Source of the DNA: Aotearoamyces nothofagi
Lineage: Eukaryota > Ascomycota > Leotiomycetes > Leotiales > Tympanidaceae
Direction: 5' to 3'
Assembly (NCBI GenBank): GCA_015345905.1
Contig: JADDTR010000023.1
Coordinates: 62,001-126,000 of the forward strand
DNA length: 64,000 bases
Under the pieces are notes generated by a model, which was given only the letters and a program-made list of their open reading frames with translations, did not search any database and was not told the origin of the DNA. This document shows, piece by piece, positions 43,701-55,564 of this stretch (positions are counted from its first letter, which is position 1; each line of letters opens with the position of its first letter). The position numbers and the translations under genes are program-made.

Positions 43701-46112
43701 TTTCGGGAATGATGTTATGACAGCTCCACCGACGCCCCAAGCAAAGACAGGCGAGCCCTTCCAGCGTTGAAGAGGATCATGCTCGCGCCCATCTGTAGGA
43801 GCAATATAGTTCAGCCCATGGGAGAAGGATCTCGCTCGGGTCGTTGGAACCCGTGCAGACATGGAATATGAATTATCCACTCGGCTCAGAGACGTAGGGC
43901 CTTGTACGGATGTAGGGCGCTGATATGGCTCTCCTGCAGTCATCTCAATTCTTGGCCCCTTCATAACCCTCCCTGGAGATTGTGTCTGCGACCTGAGCGG
44001 AGGTATGAAACCGGGATCTTGAGTAGGCATGCTTGGCTGGTAACTTGGGACGTAACTTGAGGCAGCGCGTTTACTACCATTCGGTTGGAGATTGGGTGGT
44101 ATTTGAGAATTGCGAGGGTTGTATTGTGGATGAGGAAATTGATCTTCTACCGGATAGCTTTCACGACGCTGCAAAGAATGATCTATTGGTGGAGTAGATG
44201 CTTCCCCAATATTCTCAACATGTTCCTCGACCTCTCTGGTCATGGGGAGAGTGGGGGCCCGCGAGAGATGGTCATAACCCGAGCTTCCCCTGCGGTCAAA
44301 GTTACTCGTACTGCCAGTGTTTTGACCATAGCCAATGGAAGGCCGTTGATCTTGAGATCTTTCGAAATGAGCCAGCGGGCTTGACGTTCGTGGTTGATGT
44401 GCGAAAGGAAGAACCGGGGGTGCCGGCGGCATATCAGATTCTGCTGGAAATGGACTAGTCTGTTGCGAAGAGAATTGCTGACGTTGTGCTGGCGGTACTG
44501 CAGCGTAACGTACCTGTAAGGTAGGAGGTGGGGTGGCAGTCTGACCATGTGGATGCGGTACTGGAGAGTATCTAGTCGTCACTGGAGAAGATTGTGCCTG
44601 GGTATTAAGGACCGAGGCATATGGACTTACTTGCGGTGGTGCTACAAGTCCATGAGAAGTGGGTGGAAGCTGCTGGCCAGACGACACCCCCCCTCCCAAA
44701 TACGGCTGGGCACTTGGTAGCTGGGCAGGAGGAGGGGGAGCTCCGTTGAGCGGGCCATGGCTAAATCCAGGCGAACCCGTTCGGAATTGATGACGTGCAG
44801 CAGGTTTAGGCCTTGATGATATGGGTAATTCTTCGAAAAAACTCCCCTTCGACTTCAATGCGGGAGGTGCAGCGTGACTTACTTCTGATCGGCCCTGTGA
44901 TAATCCGCCCAAGCTTGGATGCCCATGAGCTGTAGAAGGCGGAGAAATGCTTGATGAAGACCCCTGTGATGGAGGTGGTCCTTGAGAGACCGTGCTACTC
45001 CTCCTTGGAGGCGCAACTGGGACGGGAGGAACAGAATTGCTGTACTCGCGAGACATTTGTTGCATGCTAGCCCGTTTCCTAGGCTTCACGACATCCATTG
45101 GAAGATCATATGGGGAAGAATACCCGCCTTTGGCTTTATCTGCAAAACTTTGTGCTTTAGGAAGTTCATGACTCTGTTGCTGTGATTGAGAGCCATAAGA
45201 CGTTGTAGGAGGCGATACAACAGGACCTGAACTGCCTAAAGAGTATGGGTGCATAGCGCCTGGTGCGTTTGAAGTAAGATCGGTGAGGAAAGGTCCCGCA
45301 GGCGCATATGGGTTATGTGGCTGTTGGTTTTCAGTTTCAGCTGCACCTGGCGGTAGGTACCGGTTATTAGAAGTATGATTGGTATATGCGCTGCCTGTCA
45401 AATTGCTGAAGCCGACAATGTTACCGTTGCTCCCCATAACAGGCGCAGGTAGGGATGAAGATGTCTGTCCTTCAGGATTCGGTACATCTGATGGTGGAGC
45501 TGGCTCATCATCGAGAAAGCCTTCATCGTCGCTACCAAAAAAGGCCGAGGGGTCCACTGCAGTTGTTTGATCGTTTGCGTCATCTGGGAGGAGGCCATCA
45601 TCATCAAGGAATTCATCTCCATCGAGTGCTGCCTTCCATTTTGCAGCAAGATCTTCCTCACCCGACTCGTGCGTTTCAGCAACCGAATTCTCGCTGTGCT
45701 TGAGCAGATCTGACTCTTGCTCTGCAAATACTTGTGAAATAATTGTGCTTTTCGAAACAGCTATGCCTCCTCCCGTAACCTTTTCGGTAGGACTTAGAGT
45801 AATCTCGGTATCTTGGACGCCCTGGGTAGAATCAAAGGAATCTTCACGAGGCTTGAAATGTAGAGCATCCAGGACCTGCATTGTGGATTTCCGTGCTGGG
45901 GAAGGTAGAACAGAGGTATCTTCAGTTGTGTTGTTTCCAATGCCTGCAAAAAATGCATCCTCTTCATCCAGTTGCTCATCGTCAAATAAATTGGAGCTGT
46001 TGTTTGGTTCCGATGTAGAAATTTTGGCAATCCGTATACGGTCGGCCAAGTCCGCGGCCGAATTGGGCATGAACGCAGGATGCCATGAGGAGTTCGGTTC
46101 CTGCGAAGGCAT
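40751..46112 (-). CDS. SEC16: COPII coat assembly protein Sec16
   Basis: Scaffold that marks ER exit sites and organises COPII vesicle budding on the cytosolic ER face. Exons 41405-46112 and 40751-41355, 1770 residues; the intron has gtatgt and acag ends with an ACTAAT branch. The N-terminal 780 residues are disordered, rich in Pro/Ser/Gln and with acidic repeats (DDEQLDEEDAFFAG). The central conserved domain starts at RWKGSPVFAWGVGGAVITSF and PSPGEVKVRSLKDF; the alpha-helical ACE1-like block follows (WDAVDKRLWAHAMLISN, LVGSDHL). The C-terminal part has Tyr/Pro/Ser repeats (SGYEPPSYEP) and KKGWGLSSWFGGK, a conserved Sec16 end motif. Divergent from the NEO1 gene. Confidence 0.95.
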
Positions 46113-46753
46113 TTCGGAGGGTATATCGTTGCGTCGAATAGTAAATGCACAAGATCAGAGGAATTACTAAAAACCAGTCAGGAAATGACGGGACAGAAGC
46201 CGTATCATCAGTCCAGATGTTGGAAAGCTGACAGGCACTGGAAAGGGAGAGGTACTCAAAAGCAATAGAGCCCGCTAAACGATAAGTCAAATAACGTAAG
46301 AAAAATGATGTAAAAATAAGGCCATTCTATAGAGGGCGTCGAGTCTAGGGATGTAATAGCAGCCAACAAGCGTCGAGTGATCCTGTACGTACTTTAGTTG
46401 ACGTGAATCCTGGGATTCGCGACTTAAGTTCGGGTAGTAGGTTCAACGCTGTCCTCATCATCATTCGGCGAATCACGTGCGGCCTCAGGCTATCGGTGGC
46501 GTCGGACACTAAGGTGAGACAGGGACGCGAGGCTGAATGTCTATACTGAAGATCACTTATCACTTCTCAGTTACAACCATTTCTTCTCTGTATACATTTC
46601 CCACAAGCCACCTAGCAATTACGCTATGATGGGCAAATATTCACGAGTGTGATGATGAAGCAGGATCATTTTGCGAGCTATCCAACTTATTCCATCGTTA
46701 CGACCACGTTTACCTTTATTTGACCGTGTCGTCTACGGAGGCATTAATGAGGC
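46113..46753. promoter_or_regulatory. shared upstream region of SEC16 and NEO1
   Basis: A 641 bp divergent spacer between two secretory-pathway genes. One CACGTG-like core (tcacgtgcgg) lies near 46473. No further element identified. Confidence 0.45.
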
Positions 46754-49700
46754 ATGTCTTCCACACCTTATCACCAACCCAACGCCCCGGACTCACCAGT
46801 AGATGAGTCTGATTCGGACCTTGAGATTGATTTGCAAGAACTCGATCCCATAACCACCTCGAATTCTACGAATGCTGCTTCATCACCAAAAACACGACAA
46901 AGCCGACGAGAACGACGAGCCGGCCAAGAGCGGGCTGGCCGTATAGCCTTGAGGAACCTGCGCATGGGTGGACTGCGGGTTCCTGGAAATCGAAACCATG
47001 GATATGGGGAACTGGGCAGAAACCGGGATACTGATGAGGATGGCTCGAGGGATCTATTGAATGATGCTCTCGGGGGGGATGAATCACGAAATTCCGCCGG
47101 CAGCTTCAATAGTGCGGATGACAACGCGCCGTTACTTAACCAACATACATCCAGAAGACATCGACCAAGTCTAGATGCCTTTGATAGGGTCGCTGAACTC
47201 GGGTCTCGGTTACGCTTACCCAGCTTCTTAACAAGCAACCCTACGACACATGTACCGCAGGAAGATCAGGCTGGGTATGAAGAGGAACACGATCCGGCTT
47301 CTTCTCGAACAGTCTCCGTAGGATCACTGCAAGCATCAAAATTTCCTCCCAATGCTGTCTCCAACGCGAAATATACCCCCTGGAGCTTTCTGCCGGTCAC
47401 ATTGTATAACGAATTCTCCTTTTTCTTCAACATGTACTTTTTACTAGTCGCTTTGTCACAAGCTATACCGGTGTTGAGGATTGGCTATCTATCGTCCTAC
47501 ATAGTCCCTCTCGCATGTGTGCTAGCTATTACATTAGGCAAAGAAGCATATGATGATATCGACCGAAGAAAAAGAGATGCCGAGGCAAATGCGGAGGGGT
47601 ACACGGTCTTATGCTTCGATAGAGCAGGGACCAGTGATGCCACAATATATCAATCGAAAAAAAAATTAAGGTCGGTCCTTAGCAAGATGTCGAAAAATAA
47701 CAGTTCGATTCAGCCTGACCGCTTATCCGACATACAAGAAGAGGAAGAGCGCACAGAAGGTCGAGGCCTAGCACCGGCCGACACCCCTTCATCAGTGGTA
47801 CGGGAGATAGTCAAACGATCCCGAGACCTAAGAGTCGGCGATGTCCTCAAACTGAGCAAGGATCAGCGTGTACCTGCGGACGTTGTAATCCTCAAGAGCT
47901 ACACAAACGAATCCGCTGTTGGGCCTCTGCCAAATCCACCGGTGACATCAACTCCCGACACTAGTTCGCAGCTCATTGAGCCGGTGTCTGATCCTGCTAT
48001 TGAGCAAATCACTTCAGCAGAGGAAATCGGTTTGGACTCAAATTCCCCTGACGGGAACACTTCTTCTGCTGATACTGAGGGCTTGGGAGAAACATTTATT
48101 CGAACAGACCAGCTTGATGGCGAGACTGATTGGAAATTACGGCTAGGCTCACATATGACCCAGTCTCTAGATGTATCGGAGTTTGTACGCCTCCGGGTCG
48201 TCGCAGGTAAACCAGATAAGAAAGTCAACGAGTTCATTGGAGCAATTGAACTGGATGCGAAAACGGACCATATATACGATCCCGTCACAATAAACGATAC
48301 TAACAATGTTAACGCTCTTAACGATGAATCTAAGACTGCCCCATTGTCTATTGATAATACAGCATGGGCAAACACAGTCTTGGCCTCTAATGCTACAACT
48401 CTTGCCGTCATTATTTATACCGGATCAGAAACACGCTCAGCACTCTCCACATCACAATCTCGATCAAAGACAGGGCTCTTGGAATACGAGATAAACTCGC
48501 TCACCAAAATCCTGTGTGCCCTGACGTTGTCACTTTCGATTGTGCTCGTAGCCTTGGAAGGATTTGAATCTACCGTCGGCAGCATATGGTATGTTAAGAT
48601 AATGAGATTCTTGGTTCTCTTTTCAACGATCGTCCCTATTAGTCTCCGGGTAAATCTGGATATGGGCAAGACTGTCTACTCTTGGTATATACAGCGTGAT
48701 CAAGGCATTCCAGGTGCGGTTGTACGTACCAGTACGATTCCTGAAGAACTTGGACGAATAGAGTATCTTTTAAGCGACAAGACGGGTACTCTTACACAGA
48801 ACGAGATGGAGATGAAAAAAATACACGTTGGAACTGTCTCGTACGCCAATGATGCCATGGATGAAGTGGCAGCATATATCAAACAAGGATTTTCAGTCCC
48901 TGCGTCATCTGATATCAATCAGCCCTCGATGCTAATCACGCCATCATCAACTTACGTCGCTACATCTACAAATGTGAGTGCTACTCGAACTAGACGTGAA
49001 ATAGGCTCTCGTGTACGGGACGTCGTGCTTGCTCTTGCAATCTGTCACAATGTGACCCCTACCATGGATGAAGAGAACGGGCAGACGGTCACTACGTATC
49101 AAGCATCTTCTCCTGATGAGATCGCTATTGTACGATGGACAGAAGCTGTTGGCCTTCGTTTACTTCACCGAGACCGCAAAGGCATGCTTCTTCAATCTGT
49201 CGACACTGGCCGGCCTGTAGTTCGTGTGAGGATCCTGGAGGTGTTTCCATTCACCTCCGAAGGCAAGCGAATGGGCATTATTGTCCAATTCTATGAAGGC
49301 TCTGAGACTTCCGTGAGCAGTAATATCGAAGCTGGGGAAATCTGGTTCTATCAAAAAGGTGCCGATACGGTCATGACTTCTATAGTTGCTGCCAATGACT
49401 GGCTTGATGAAGAGACCGCAAACATGGCTCGCGAGGGTCTTCGAACTCTGGTCGTTGGCAGGAAGAAGCTGTCATGGCAGCAATATCAAGAATTTTCAGC
49501 AAGACACAAGGAAGCTTCTGTGGCCATTCACGGTCGAGATACTGGTATAGCCCGCGTTATTTCCGAGTATTTGGAACGAGATCTCGAACTTCTTGGGGTT
49601 ACTGGTGTCGAGGACAAATTACAGAAAGATGTCAAGTCATCTCTGGAGCTATTACGTAATGCTGGAATTAAGATATGGATGTTGACTGGCGACAAGGTTG

Positions 49701-50907
49701 AGACTGCTCGATGTGTCGCCGTTAGCGCAAAACTGGTAGCCAGAGGTCAATACGTGCATACTGTCGCCAAGTTGAAGCGCAAAGATAACGCGCAAGACCA
49801 CCTCGACTTCCTGCGGAGCAAGCTGGATGCCTGCTTGCTCATCGACGGCGAAAGTCTCGCCTTGTTTCTGAAGTACTTCCGCGATGATTTCATCTCCTTG
49901 GCGGTACTGCTTCCTGCCGTCGTAGCTTGCCGTTGCTCGCCAATGCAAAAGGCCGACATCGCGAAACTCATCCGTGAATATACGAAGAAGCGCATCTGCT
50001 GCATTGGCGATGGTGGCAACGATGTGTCTATGATACAAGCCGCTGATGTTGGCGTTGGCATCGTGGGCAAGGAAGGGCGCCAAGCCAGTCTTGCTGCCGA
50101 TTTTTCCATCGAGCAATTTTGCCATCTGACAAAGCTTTTAGTCTGGCATGGCCGCAACAGCTACAAAAGAAGTGCAAAGCTTGCGCAGTTCGTTATTCAC
50201 AGGGGCATCATTATTAGTATCTGCCAGACGATGTACAGTATTGCGATTAAATTTGAGCCGGAAGGCCTCTACAAGGTGAGCAAGGATATATATCTTTATC
50301 TCTTCTACGACTGACGGTGGCTACAGGATTGGTTAATGGTTGGATATGCCACAGTCTACACCATGGCCCCAGTGTTCTCTCTCGTCCTCGACAAGGATGT
50401 TGACGAAGACCTCGCCAACCTATATCCGGAACTGTATAAAGAGCTTACTTCAGGCTCGTCTCTATCATACCGCACATTCTTCGTGTGGGTTCTGGTGTCG
50501 ATATACCAAGGCGGCATGATACAGGGTCTTTCGCAGCTCCTGACGGAAATCGATGGCCCGAAGATGGTAGCCGTCAGTTTCACGGTCCTGGTGCTGAACG
50601 AGCTCTGCATGGTTGCCATGGAGATTACGACCTGGCACCCCCTCATGATCATCTCATTGGTGGGGACCTTGCTTTGCTACATCGCGAGCATCCCCTTCTT
50701 GGGAGGCTACTTCGACCTCGCCTTCATACCGACCTTGTACGCACTCCCCTCCCGAACCCTGGTGCACGTCCGGAGCTAACATGCTTGCAGGGGATTCTTG
50801 TGGCGCGTGCTGGCAATCTTGGCAGTATCGCTGATCCCGCCTTATGTTGTCAAGCTGATCAAGAGGAGAATAAATCCGCCTTCATACCGGAAAGTTCAGG
50901 GGCTGTA
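46754..50907 (+). CDS. NEO1: P4-ATPase phospholipid flippase, Neo1/ATP9 type
   Basis: Moves aminophospholipids to the cytosolic leaflet in Golgi and endosomal membranes. Exons 46754-50275, 50327-50736, 50791-50907, 1349 residues. The first 200 residues are a disordered acidic/basic region. Visible motifs: LDGETDWKLRL (actuator loop), PISLRVNLDMGKTVYS in TM4, the Neo1-clade signature, SDKTGTLTQNEME with the phosphorylated Asp, ASSPDEIAIV (nucleotide site), KIWMLTGDK, and IGDGGNDVSMIQAADVG in the P domain. After the introns follow TMs with ITTWHPLMIISLVGTLL and the end RRINPPSYRKVQGL. Unlike most P4-ATPases, Neo1 needs no Cdc50 subunit. Its last 1.1 kb becomes GC-rich at third positions. Confidence 0.95.
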
Positions 50908-51582
50908 ATATATACTGGTGGGTGTTTTGGGTTCTGCATAGCGTGCGGCGTTGCATTTGAGAGAAAGATCCGCCTAGATTATTTATTATAAATATAGACC
51001 CTTATTCCACTTCACCTCGTGGCCTGCATGGGCCGGTCTCGACATGGCTGCACGTTGAACACCACTGGCGCCACTGTGCTGGCAGTCAGTCGTAGGGACG
51101 ATACTCGCCGGGCCGCTGGGTCGCGAGAAGGCCGAGGACAGCCGCCCTGCTCCAGCTCTGGCACGCGAGCCAAAGAACAGGGCGCTGGGCATTCAAGATC
51201 GTCCGTCGTCGGTAAGCGGCCCCCCCCCCCCCGTCCCCTCCTCCCAGCCCACACGCGCACCACGCCGTCCGTCGGGACGCAACCCACGCGCCCCTGCCCC
51301 CCCCCCCCGCAGACCCCGCGATATCGCGATCCGCGAGCCCTGCGGAAGCGCCACGCACGGCCCTGTGTAGGAGGGCAGCGCGCAGATAGATGTCACGTAC
51401 GAACGAGACCCCGGCACGGATAGCTGCACGGGCAAATAATTCATTCTCGTGTCAGGCCCCGGCGGGTGACGCAGCCAGATGCATCTCTCGGCAGCGGGAG
51501 GGGGTCGAGGGGTCTCTAGCTCTGATATGTCCGACGCCGCCGTGACCAGATCGGACCCGGACCCGGACCCGGACCGCACAGA
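50908..51582. other. GC-rich spacer with C runs
   Basis: About 670 bp, GC-rich with runs of C (13 bases at 51220-51232 and another near 51297-51309). The local frames at 51019-51579 overlap on both strands and do not look like proteins. A hexamer repeat ggaccc occurs near 51554-51573. Confidence 0.45.
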
Positions 51583-52728
51583 TCACAGCTTGACAACCGT
51601 CCAGCCACGGAGATCGAGCCGCTTCAGCACGCCCCCGAGAGGACCCTGAGCCTCCCTCCCAGCCTCCCAGGTCTTCGCGCCGGCGAAGTGCTCGATGAAT
51701 CCTTCGGGCCCAGACACCATGAGCAGCCTCGCTTTCGCGTCTGCGGGCATGCCTGCTCGGGACGTGAGCTGGAGGATCTGCCTCCGGTCGATGGAGGCGC
51801 CCTCTTCGTCGACTACGTAGCCGACGGTGACGTGGTCTTTATATCTCCTCTCCAGCTCCTGCAGCTCCTGGACCAGAGGGCTGGGCGGAGGCGGCGCTGC
51901 GGGTGCCGGCTCGGGCTTCTTCCACCAGCTGCTCCACGAGGTGGATTGCGGGGGGCTTCCTCCCGAGCAGTCCTCCCTCCGCCGATTCGCCCACAGGATA
52001 TGTATCCTCGGCATGCTCTCATCTGTGTTTCCGTGTGCTCGTGCCTTTAACAGCGTGTGTGCCACTTGCAACGCGGGTGCGATACCCGTCCCGCCAGCTA
52101 AGAACAGCACCTCGCCTACATTCTCCGGTATATCGTATTCCACACGCGGACCTCGCGCATCGATTGTCGAGCCTGCAGAGAGCCTGTCTAGATAGTTCGA
52201 GACCTCGCCCTTGTGCTGTCTGCGGATCAGGAATCGCAAGTCGGCCGGGGCGTGGGAGTCGAGGGGGGGTAGGGGAGTGTAGGAGCGAGCGACCTGGAGC
52301 TCCGGCTGCTTGAACTCGACGGACCACGTCCCGCGTTTCCAGGAAGAGGCATACGGGTCCGAAGTGATCTGGGCTGCCTGTGGTGGAGGGCGAAGGGTGA
52401 AGATGGCGCTGGTAGAAGAGACTTGCTCTTTGGCGGCGATTGTGAATGGCCGGAACTTGTGCTCGTCAAGTATGTTCTTCGAATTGGTCGCAGCAGGTCG
52501 GAATTGCCATAAGACTCCCAACGCAATCACGCCTGCGGCAATTGCAGCAGGAGCCTTGGCATACCGCAGCCGCCTACCAGAACCTTCTGTCCTGGGACGG
52601 TTATGTGCTTGAACATGCGTAGATCTACTGAACAGAGGGCGCAGAGGACTGCGCAGAGGACTGCGCAGAGCTAGCGGTACATGTCTAAGAGGAGAGTGTG
52701 CCGGGACACACAATTGACACATGGACAA
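51583..52728 (-). CDS. CYC2: mitochondrial FAD/NAD-binding reductase, CYC2-like
   Basis: Intronless, 381 residues, member of the ferredoxin-NADP reductase/cytochrome b5 reductase fold. The basic N-terminus has RSPLRSPLRPLF, a likely mitochondrial presequence, and a membrane segment at about 60-76 (PAAIAAGVIALGVLWQF). FAD site: RSYTPLPP at 148-155; NAD site: LAGGTGIAP at 210-218; the C-terminal strand is LLMVSGPEGF. An extra Pro/Ala-rich loop (PEPAPAAPPPPSP) splits the NAD domain. Fungal relatives are annotated as cytochrome c import factor Cyc2, an inner-membrane flavoprotein that helps heme attachment by the lyase encoded at 13.1 kb. MCR1-type cytochrome b5 reductase is the main alternative. 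Codon third positions are strongly G/C. Confidence 0.82.
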   Translation of the reverse strand: MSMCQLCVPAHSPLRHVPLALRSPLRSPLRPLFSRSTHVQAHNRPRTEGSGRRLRYAKAPAAIAAGVIALGVLWQFRPAATNSKNILDEHKFRPFTIAAKEQVSSTSAIFTLRPPPQAAQITSDPYASSWKRGTWSVEFKQPELQVARSYTPLPPLDSHAPADLRFLIRRQHKGEVSNYLDRLSAGSTIDARGPRVEYDIPENVGEVLFLAGGTGIAPALQVAHTLLKARAHGNTDESMPRIHILWANRRREDCSGGSPPQSTSWSSWWKKPEPAPAAPPPPSPLVQELQELERRYKDHVTVGYVVDEEGASIDRRQILQLTSRAGMPADAKARLLMVSGPEGFIEHFAGAKTWEAGREAQGPLGGVLKRLDLRGWTVVKL

Positions 52729-53997
52729 CTCCTCCCAGCGGACCAGCAGACGACAAATGCTCGTGGGAACGCGGACGCGGACGTGGACTTCTTTCTCGCT
52801 GGAATTATCCCGACGATGATAACGATGCGAGATGAGCCCTGCTCTAGCGCGAAGTCCATTGTCACGAGATCATGTGACGGACGCCCGTCCCCGTCACTCC
52901 ACCGCGGCTCGGAGCCGGTCGAAGCGGTCCTATGTCTTTCCGAGACAGCCGCGGCGGTGCCGACGTGTGAGTAGCGAATACTTTGTAGACATGTGTGCAC
53001 AGGACGCTCTACTTACGGCTCTGGCGGGCGAAGATGGGAGGCTATTCCTATCCATCTCCGCGATATGGCACGTGCCGCCGTTTTCCAGTCCCGACAGTGT
53101 AGTCCCCGATAGTTGCCGAGCAGAGGCAGGCACTGCACTGTAGGTGAGGATTTGCCTCGAGTCTAATATAGCATCGCATCACAGCGCTTGCTGTTAAGGT
53201 TGCTCAGGACACCGCGGTGTTACGTGGACGTGTCCAGCGGGACTTGTGCAGTGCAGCCATCTCCGTCTCTGGCTGCGGCCGAGTCGAGGGATTGGCTCGT
53301 CGACCCCCTTTGACAGGGTTTTTGCTGTTTGCCCTACTATCTGTCCTACAGCACTGTACTGTACTTTCCAAGGCACCTGTAAATGCTTGCTGTGTGCGGT
53401 ATCTGTACTTGTACGTGCTGTCTGTACCTGAATACTTACTGTGCACCTCCCCCTCCACCGTTGCATGCCGTGCTTGTACAATACAGTACTGTCCCAGCTG
53501 AGGTCCTTGGCTGCCATTTCACCCGCCATCCCCACCGCGCTTGCTCCCCTCTGCTTGTCCAAGGTGGGTAGGGGGGTAGGCAGGTGCCCGGAGACATGTC
53601 CTGTCAATGTACAAAGTATCCTGGAGTGCGTGCATTGCCTGGCAGTCCGGCCACGAGTCTCTCGAATACACTGCCGACATTAGGCATCGCGCCCGGGCGG
53701 GCTGGACAGCCACGTGAGCAGCCGGCACCCTGGCGGAGGGCCGGGCCACCGTACTGTACTGTACTACCCCCCAGTGCCCCTCCGTCCCCCGGCTGCCCGG
53801 CGTTGGCGTCTCGGGGAGCGGAGCGGAGTAATTCGAGGGCGGTGGTCCAGCGACGGTCGGTTGTACAGCGCTGCAGCAGAGAACGATAGGATGCAGTACC
53901 GCAGTACACAGCGTGCACAGCGTACACAGCGTACACAGCGCACACCTCGCACACCTCGCGACTCCCTGCATTTCCCAGCAGGCCGGCGAGCAGGCGA

Positions 53998-54033
53998 CGC
54001 TAATACGCTAATACGCTAATACGCTAATACGCT
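53998..54033. repeat. 8-bp tandem repeat (ctaatacg)
   Basis: Four near-perfect copies of ctaatacg in a row, in otherwise GC-rich DNA. Confidence 0.85.
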
Positions 54034-54550
54034 CTACAGAGCCCCAGACCTGCATTTCAGACGCCGCCTGGAGGAGTATCTGAGCTCGACTCTCTGAGCT
54101 CGACTTCTATGAACCCGCACCTCACGTGCAGCCGGGGAGGCTGGCGGCAGCAGGAATAATACCAGACGGCTTCCTGCAATAGCTGGCGCGCACCGGATCG
54201 AACGACACAGCAACGAGCAGAGCGGTCCGGCTGCCAATCAACCGATCCATCACGCATGCAGCCCCTTCTCCAGATCTGACCTGTATATACGAGGCCATGC
54301 AGCGTGGACGACACAGTGTTGACTGTGTTTACAGCCCGTCACGGCAGCGTCCACGAAACCCGCGTGTGTGTGTGGGAAATGAGGGGTTCGGGCCAGTAGA
54401 ACACCGGCACACGACGGCGGGCGCGGGCAGAGAGAGGCCATTACCCCGCCCAGACTCCAGGTGCACAGCACAGGACAGCCTGATCAGTGGCATCTCTGCC
54501 CAGAGTGAATGCCAGAGTGATGACAGAGTGGACGGCCCAGGAACCATACT

Positions 54551-54627
54551 GTAGTCTGTGATCTGTAGTCTGTGATCTGTAGTCTGTAGTCTGTAGTCTG
54601 TAGTCTGTAGTCTGTAGTCTGTAGTAG
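54551..54627. repeat. 7-bp tandem repeat (gtagtct) with tgatct variants
   Basis: About ten units; the first few alternate gtagtct with gtgatct, the later ones are uniform, implying recent expansion on the right side. Confidence 0.85.
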
Positions 54628-54978
54628 CTACTGCACCTGCACCTGCACCTGCCACGGGCGCAGAGTGGGGAAGCCAGTGGGCTTGGCCCAGAGTAGACAA
54701 TGTATACAGATTAGGATATCCTACACGGCAGAGAGAGCATCACGGCCGTCCGTCTACGCGCCAGAAGCCAGAAGCCAGAAGCCAGAGCCCAGGACCGCAT
54801 GACGCAGCACGCGCAGCGCAAGAAGAGGGGCTGCCCGCAGTTCTAGCTCGCCGTGGCCGTGGCAGTGGCCGTGGCAGAGCAGCGGGCGACGAGCGACACA
54901 GCACAGCACAGTACAGCGCCAGCCAGCAAGCAAGCAAGCAAGCACCGAAGCCCTTCCCACACATACGCGCATATCCAC

Positions 54979-54980
54979 AT

Positions 54981-55009
<29 letters not shown>
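54979..55009. repeat. compound dinucleotide repeat (CA)n(TA)n
   Basis: A run of alternating a/c followed by alternating t/a, about 30 bases long. Confidence 0.85.
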
Positions 55010-55011
<2 letters not shown>

Positions 55012-55179
55012 CGCCGGAGCGCCCTCGCAACAACGGCCTCCCTCTCCCTCTCCCTCACCCTCACCCCACCCGGCATCACCATACTCTCGCCGTCCCGCCG
55101 AGCCCGCCCCCCAGGTACGCTGCTGCTGCACAGCCCACGCCCACACTCCCCCGAACGAACCTGCCAAACCGAACAGCCC

Positions 55180-55209
55180 TCTGCCTCTGCCTCTGCCTCT
55201 GCCTCTGCA
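55180..55209. repeat. hexamer repeat (ctgcct)n
   Basis: Five copies of a six-base unit. Confidence 0.85.
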
Positions 55210-55564
55210 TCCTAGTGTAAGTCTCCCCTCCGTGCGCCGCCATACGCAAAGCAGGCAATGTACACCTTGTTCTGCGGGCGCTGTGGACGCTGTGGGCGCT
55301 GGGATGGCGGGCGCTCCACAGTGATCCTGCCCGCCGGCGGCCGCTGGGCTGCTGGCCGCTGGCCGCTGGCCGCGCGCAGTATGACATAGCTACATCGCTG
55401 CATAGCTGCATCGCTGCATAGCTTGCTCCCCCCGGGACATCATCCTCCGTCGCTGCTCGTGCCGAATGCTGACTCTGCCGTCGTCTCGCAGCCCCTGCGG
55501 CGACATCAAAAGCCGCCCACCTCCCACGCCCTCCTGCTGCTAAAGATCAAGATATCTCTTCAAG

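Larger units (their letters stand above)
52729..55564. other. GC-rich gene-free stretch with many short tandem repeats
   Basis: 2.8 kb between CYC2 and FDH. Tandem repeats: cagcgtacacagcg units at 53905-53945; ctaatacg x4 at 53998-54033; seven-base gtagtct x8-9 at 54551-54627; gcaa units at 54926-54945; (ca)n(ta)n at 54979-55009; (ctgcct)n at 55180-55209; ctggccg units near 55350-55372. Many frames of 60-150 codons occur in both strands, as expected in GC-rich DNA, and none looks coding. Confidence 0.5.

Noticed and set aside
53900-54640. Repeat array resembling a CRISPR
   Set aside because: Units are directly tandem without unique spacers, and the host is a fungus.
53194-55411. Many 60-150 codon frames on both strands
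   Set aside because: Expected from few stop codons in GC-rich DNA; they overlap each other and follow simple repeats.
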